DNA of 7,147 nucleotides, taken from the NCBI GenBank assembly GCA_003645735.1, contig QNBQ01000077.1, forward strand, positions 1-7,147, given 5' to 3'. A program made the translations under genes and the position numbers. Each line of letters begins with the position of its first letter. The first letter of the stretch is position 1. Below the pieces are notes generated by a model. The model did no database searches. It had not been told where the DNA came from and saw only the letters and a program-made list of their open reading frames with translations. Origin of the DNA: Candidatus Poribacteria bacterium. GTDB taxonomy: Bacteria > Poribacteria > WGA-4E > B28-G17. This document shows, piece by piece, positions 5,416 through 7,147 of this stretch.

Positions 5416-7147
5416 TCAATACCCTCCGTAGCTTCTCCCCAATCCCCTCCCGATGAACCCGTAATAGGGCATGCCCACCGGCAGCGTCCTTATGCCCCAC
5501 GACTCCAGCACGGCGTCATACCCGATGCCTATCGCCGCCGATGGGTCGGCTATGAGGTTGATCTGGAAGGTGAAATCCTTCCTAAGGCTGGCCCCGTATC
5601 CTATCCTCCACCAGGTTATCCTGAGGTCCCAGTCGTGCAGGTTCCTCCTCAGCGTCAGCCTCTGTGAGTAGAAGTCCTTCCTGACCCAGTCGTATTGGAC
5701 GTCCACCTCCAGCTGGAACAGCCTGCTCGGCCTGAGGTCGAACCCGAACAAGATCGTCCTGTAAGGGGTCTGGTAGAACTTGGTGAACTGGTTTCCGATG
5801 TGGAACTCCCATCCCCTGGTGTAATCCCCCCTTCTGTAGGAGAGGCTTGAGCTGAAGCCGACCTGCTTGAACCTCTTGCCGTCGCGGGGATTGGGGTCGT
5901 GTGTGGAGGTGAAGCTCAGGCTCAGGTTCCCGGAGGGGGTGGGCCTGATCGACAGGCTGCTCCTGATGTAATCCCACTTCCTGTAGCCCAGATATCTGGG
6001 GCTGGCGAAATCCCGGGTTGTGTAGGCGTTGAAGGAGAGCAGCTGGTATTTGACGTTCTTCCTGGTCTTTATCTCTATGCTTGAGCTCAGCTCCAGATAT
6101 AGTCTCTTCCTCTCGAAGGCGTAGGCGGTTGGGCCGAAGGGGTAAAGGTATTTGCGCCGTTTGATCTCGGGGGTGTAATCGAAGCTGGCCTTGAAGCTGA
6201 TCTCATGCCGCAGCTTGTTAGCCTTGGGTATGAAGCTTATGTCGTAGATCCTGAACAGGTCGATCGATGCGGAGGCGTTCAGGCCGTATTTCCACAGGAA
6301 TATGTTCCTGTTCCCCCTTCTGTCCTTGGAGTGCCAGATGAGGTCGAGGTCGCCGCTTATCCTGAAGGGGATCTCGTGGTATCTGGTGAGGTTTATGGTC
6401 CCCTCCTTGCTGAAGTTGACGCCCATCTCGCCCGTTTGAAGGTATATGTCCCTTTCCTTCCCGTAGACGGCTTTGTAGTAGTTTCCCACGGTCAGGTCGG
6501 CGTCGATATAGGCGTTGTCGAGGGTTGGGAGGGTCAGGATGGGGAACCGCTCCGAGCGTATTTTGTCCGCGATCGAGTTCAGCGTTTTGTTTATCTGTTT
6601 GAGGATCGGCAGCGACCTCACCTTCCCGCCCGACCAGCTCATGTAAAGCTCGGGCAGCTCCTGGATCGCATAGCTCTCCTCCTCCCCCAGCTCGAAGGTT
6701 TTGTCCAGCGTGAGCTTGGCCGTGAACCTCGAGGGGAGCTCCCTGGCCGTCGCCCTGCCTATAAGGGTGGTCCACGTCAGCTGTGCGAACGTCCTCAGCT
6801 CGGATGATGAGATGGGGGTGTAGAGCAGCGTCCGCCTGCCCAGCGAGGCTTTGGTGAGCAGGATGAGCCTTCTTTGGCGCGCCCTGCTGTCCCAGGGGGT
6901 TGAGATCAGCTGGCGGTGGTTGAAGATGAAATCCCATCTCCTGCCGGTTTTATAGGTCTCCCTGCGCCCGTAGGAGTAGATGTCCCCGGTGAACAGGAAG
7001 ATGTTCCCGCTGAAGAACCTGCTGTCCTCGAGCTTGACCACGTGGAACCCGTCCTTCGTCCTGATAACCCCGCTGACGTCGCCTATGTCGAGGGCCTTCT
7101 CCAGCTCGCCGCCTCTGGCGAAGGCGACCCTCGCCACCTCCCTGGGC
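5416..7147 (-). CDS. LptD-like outer-membrane beta-barrel protein with a parvulin-type PPIase tail at its N-terminal side (5' partial)
   Basis: The reading frame is open to the right edge, so the true start lies outside; a GTG at 7135-7137 is inside the frame and unlikely to be the start. 576 residues are visible. Residues 1-41 read like the last part of a PpiC/SurA-type parvulin domain: GDVSGVIRTKDGFHVVKLED matches the family's usual 'G-(D/E)-(V/I)-S ... T-x-x-G-(F/Y)-H-(V/I)-(I/V)-K' ending. From about residue 60 to the end the protein is aromatic- and arginine-rich with many alternating polar/hydrophobic stretches, as in an outer-membrane barrel. Features recalled from LptD/OstA proteins include ELPELYMSW, a stretch with KYQLLSFNAYTTRDF, and the closing RRNLHDWDLRITWW followed by FTFQINLIADPSA. 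The last residue is tyrosine, compatible with a barrel end. LptD places lipopolysaccharide in the outer leaflet of the outer membrane. No OstA/LptA-like domain is evident between the parvulin tail and the barrel. Family assignment is from memory of motifs; another large outer-membrane protein remains possible. Stop TGA at 5416-5418, one base before the next gene. Confidence 0.62.
   Translation of the reverse strand, partial: PREVARVAFARGGELEKALDIGDVSGVIRTKDGFHVVKLEDSRFFSGNIFLFTGDIYSYGRRETYKTGRRWDFIFNHRQLISTPWDSRARQRRLILLTKASLGRRTLLYTPISSSELRTFAQLTWTTLIGRATARELPSRFTAKLTLDKTFELGEEESYAIQELPELYMSWSGGKVRSLPILKQINKTLNSIADKIRSERFPILTLPTLDNAYIDADLTVGNYYKAVYGKERDIYLQTGEMGVNFSKEGTINLTRYHEIPFRISGDLDLIWHSKDRRGNRNIFLWKYGLNASASIDLFRIYDISFIPKANKLRHEISFKASFDYTPEIKRRKYLYPFGPTAYAFERKRLYLELSSSIEIKTRKNVKYQLLSFNAYTTRDFASPRYLGYRKWDYIRSSLSIRPTPSGNLSLSFTSTHDPNPRDGKRFKQVGFSSSLSYRRGDYTRGWEFHIGNQFTKFYQTPYRTILFGFDLRPSRLFQLEVDVQYDWVRKDFYSQRLTLRRNLHDWDLRITWWRIGYGASLRKDFTFQINLIADPSAAIGIGYDAVLESWGIRTLPVGMPYYGFIGRGLGRSYGGY
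5422..5427 (-). promoter_or_regulatory. Shine-Dalgarno for the IlvD-family gene
   Basis: GGAGGG on the minus strand, 7 nt before the ATG at 5414. It lies within the last codons (Gly-Gly) of the preceding barrel gene. It supports 5414 over the second in-frame ATG (residue 7) and suggests translational coupling. Confidence 0.75.

Noticed and set aside
4644..5456. A 270-codon open frame on the plus strand
   Set aside because: It is antisense to the conserved IlvD/Edd motifs, rich in Arg, His, Pro and Gly, and resembles no family I know.
6205..6807. A 200-codon open frame on the plus strand opposite the barrel gene
   Set aside because: It is the complement of a coding frame with strong beta-barrel character and shows no domain or convincing ribosome site.
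7135..7137. GTG as the start of the barrel gene
   Set aside because: The frame continues upstream to the window edge, and starting here would cut into the parvulin-like domain, so the gene is treated as 5' partial.
1..7147. tRNA or rRNA genes, CRISPR arrays, insertion sequences, long repeats, rho-independent terminators, sigma-54 (-24/-12) promoters
   Set aside because: Reading both strands by eye showed none, and nearly every base is accounted for by conserved coding sequence. A weak site inside a gene could be missed without computation.

Overview
All 7,147 bases are filled by five genes on the minus strand, packed end to end. In transcription order (right to left) they are: the C-terminal part of an outer-membrane beta-barrel protein resembling the LPS-assembly protein LptD, with what looks like the end of a parvulin prolyl-isomerase domain in front of it (7147-5416, 5' end outside the window); an IlvD/Edd-family dehydratase (5414-3684); an endonuclease III with an iron-sulfur cluster (3678-3010); an alkaline-phosphatase-superfamily phosphatase/phosphodiesterase resembling the COG3379 group (3007-1067); and a PAS-domain sigma-54 activator (1080-1, 3' end outside the window). 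The gaps are 1, 5 and 2 nt, and the last junction is a 14-nt overlap. I found no tRNA, rRNA, CRISPR, insertion sequence, terminator or convincing promoter, so the window is probably the inside of one long transcription unit.

The organism is a GC-rich diderm bacterium: it has an LptD-like barrel and a sigma-54 activator with an intact GAFTGA loop. Arginine is written almost only as AGG in the regulator (30 of 33 codons), and ATA isoleucine codons are common despite the high GC. This argues against an ordinary GC-rich proteobacterium or actinomycete and suggests a less-studied, possibly thermophilic or candidate-phylum lineage. I cannot name the lineage from the sequence.

The genes do not form one recognisable pathway. 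Envelope assembly, dehydration of a hydroxy acid, base-excision repair, phosphoester hydrolysis and a regulator share one message, with Shine-Dalgarno sequences lying inside the preceding genes, so translation is probably coupled. The regulator has no receiver domain in the visible part and senses through a PAS domain carrying a cysteine cluster. Its target is not visible.

No clear new multi-gene system emerges. The points worth a second look are the apparent parvulin-to-LptD fusion (a SurA-like domain joined to a barrel of the kind SurA helps assemble), the dehydratase that seems to lack the first iron-sulfur cysteine of its family, the Asp-to-Glu change at a presumed metal ligand of the phosphatase, and the cysteine cluster in the PAS domain.
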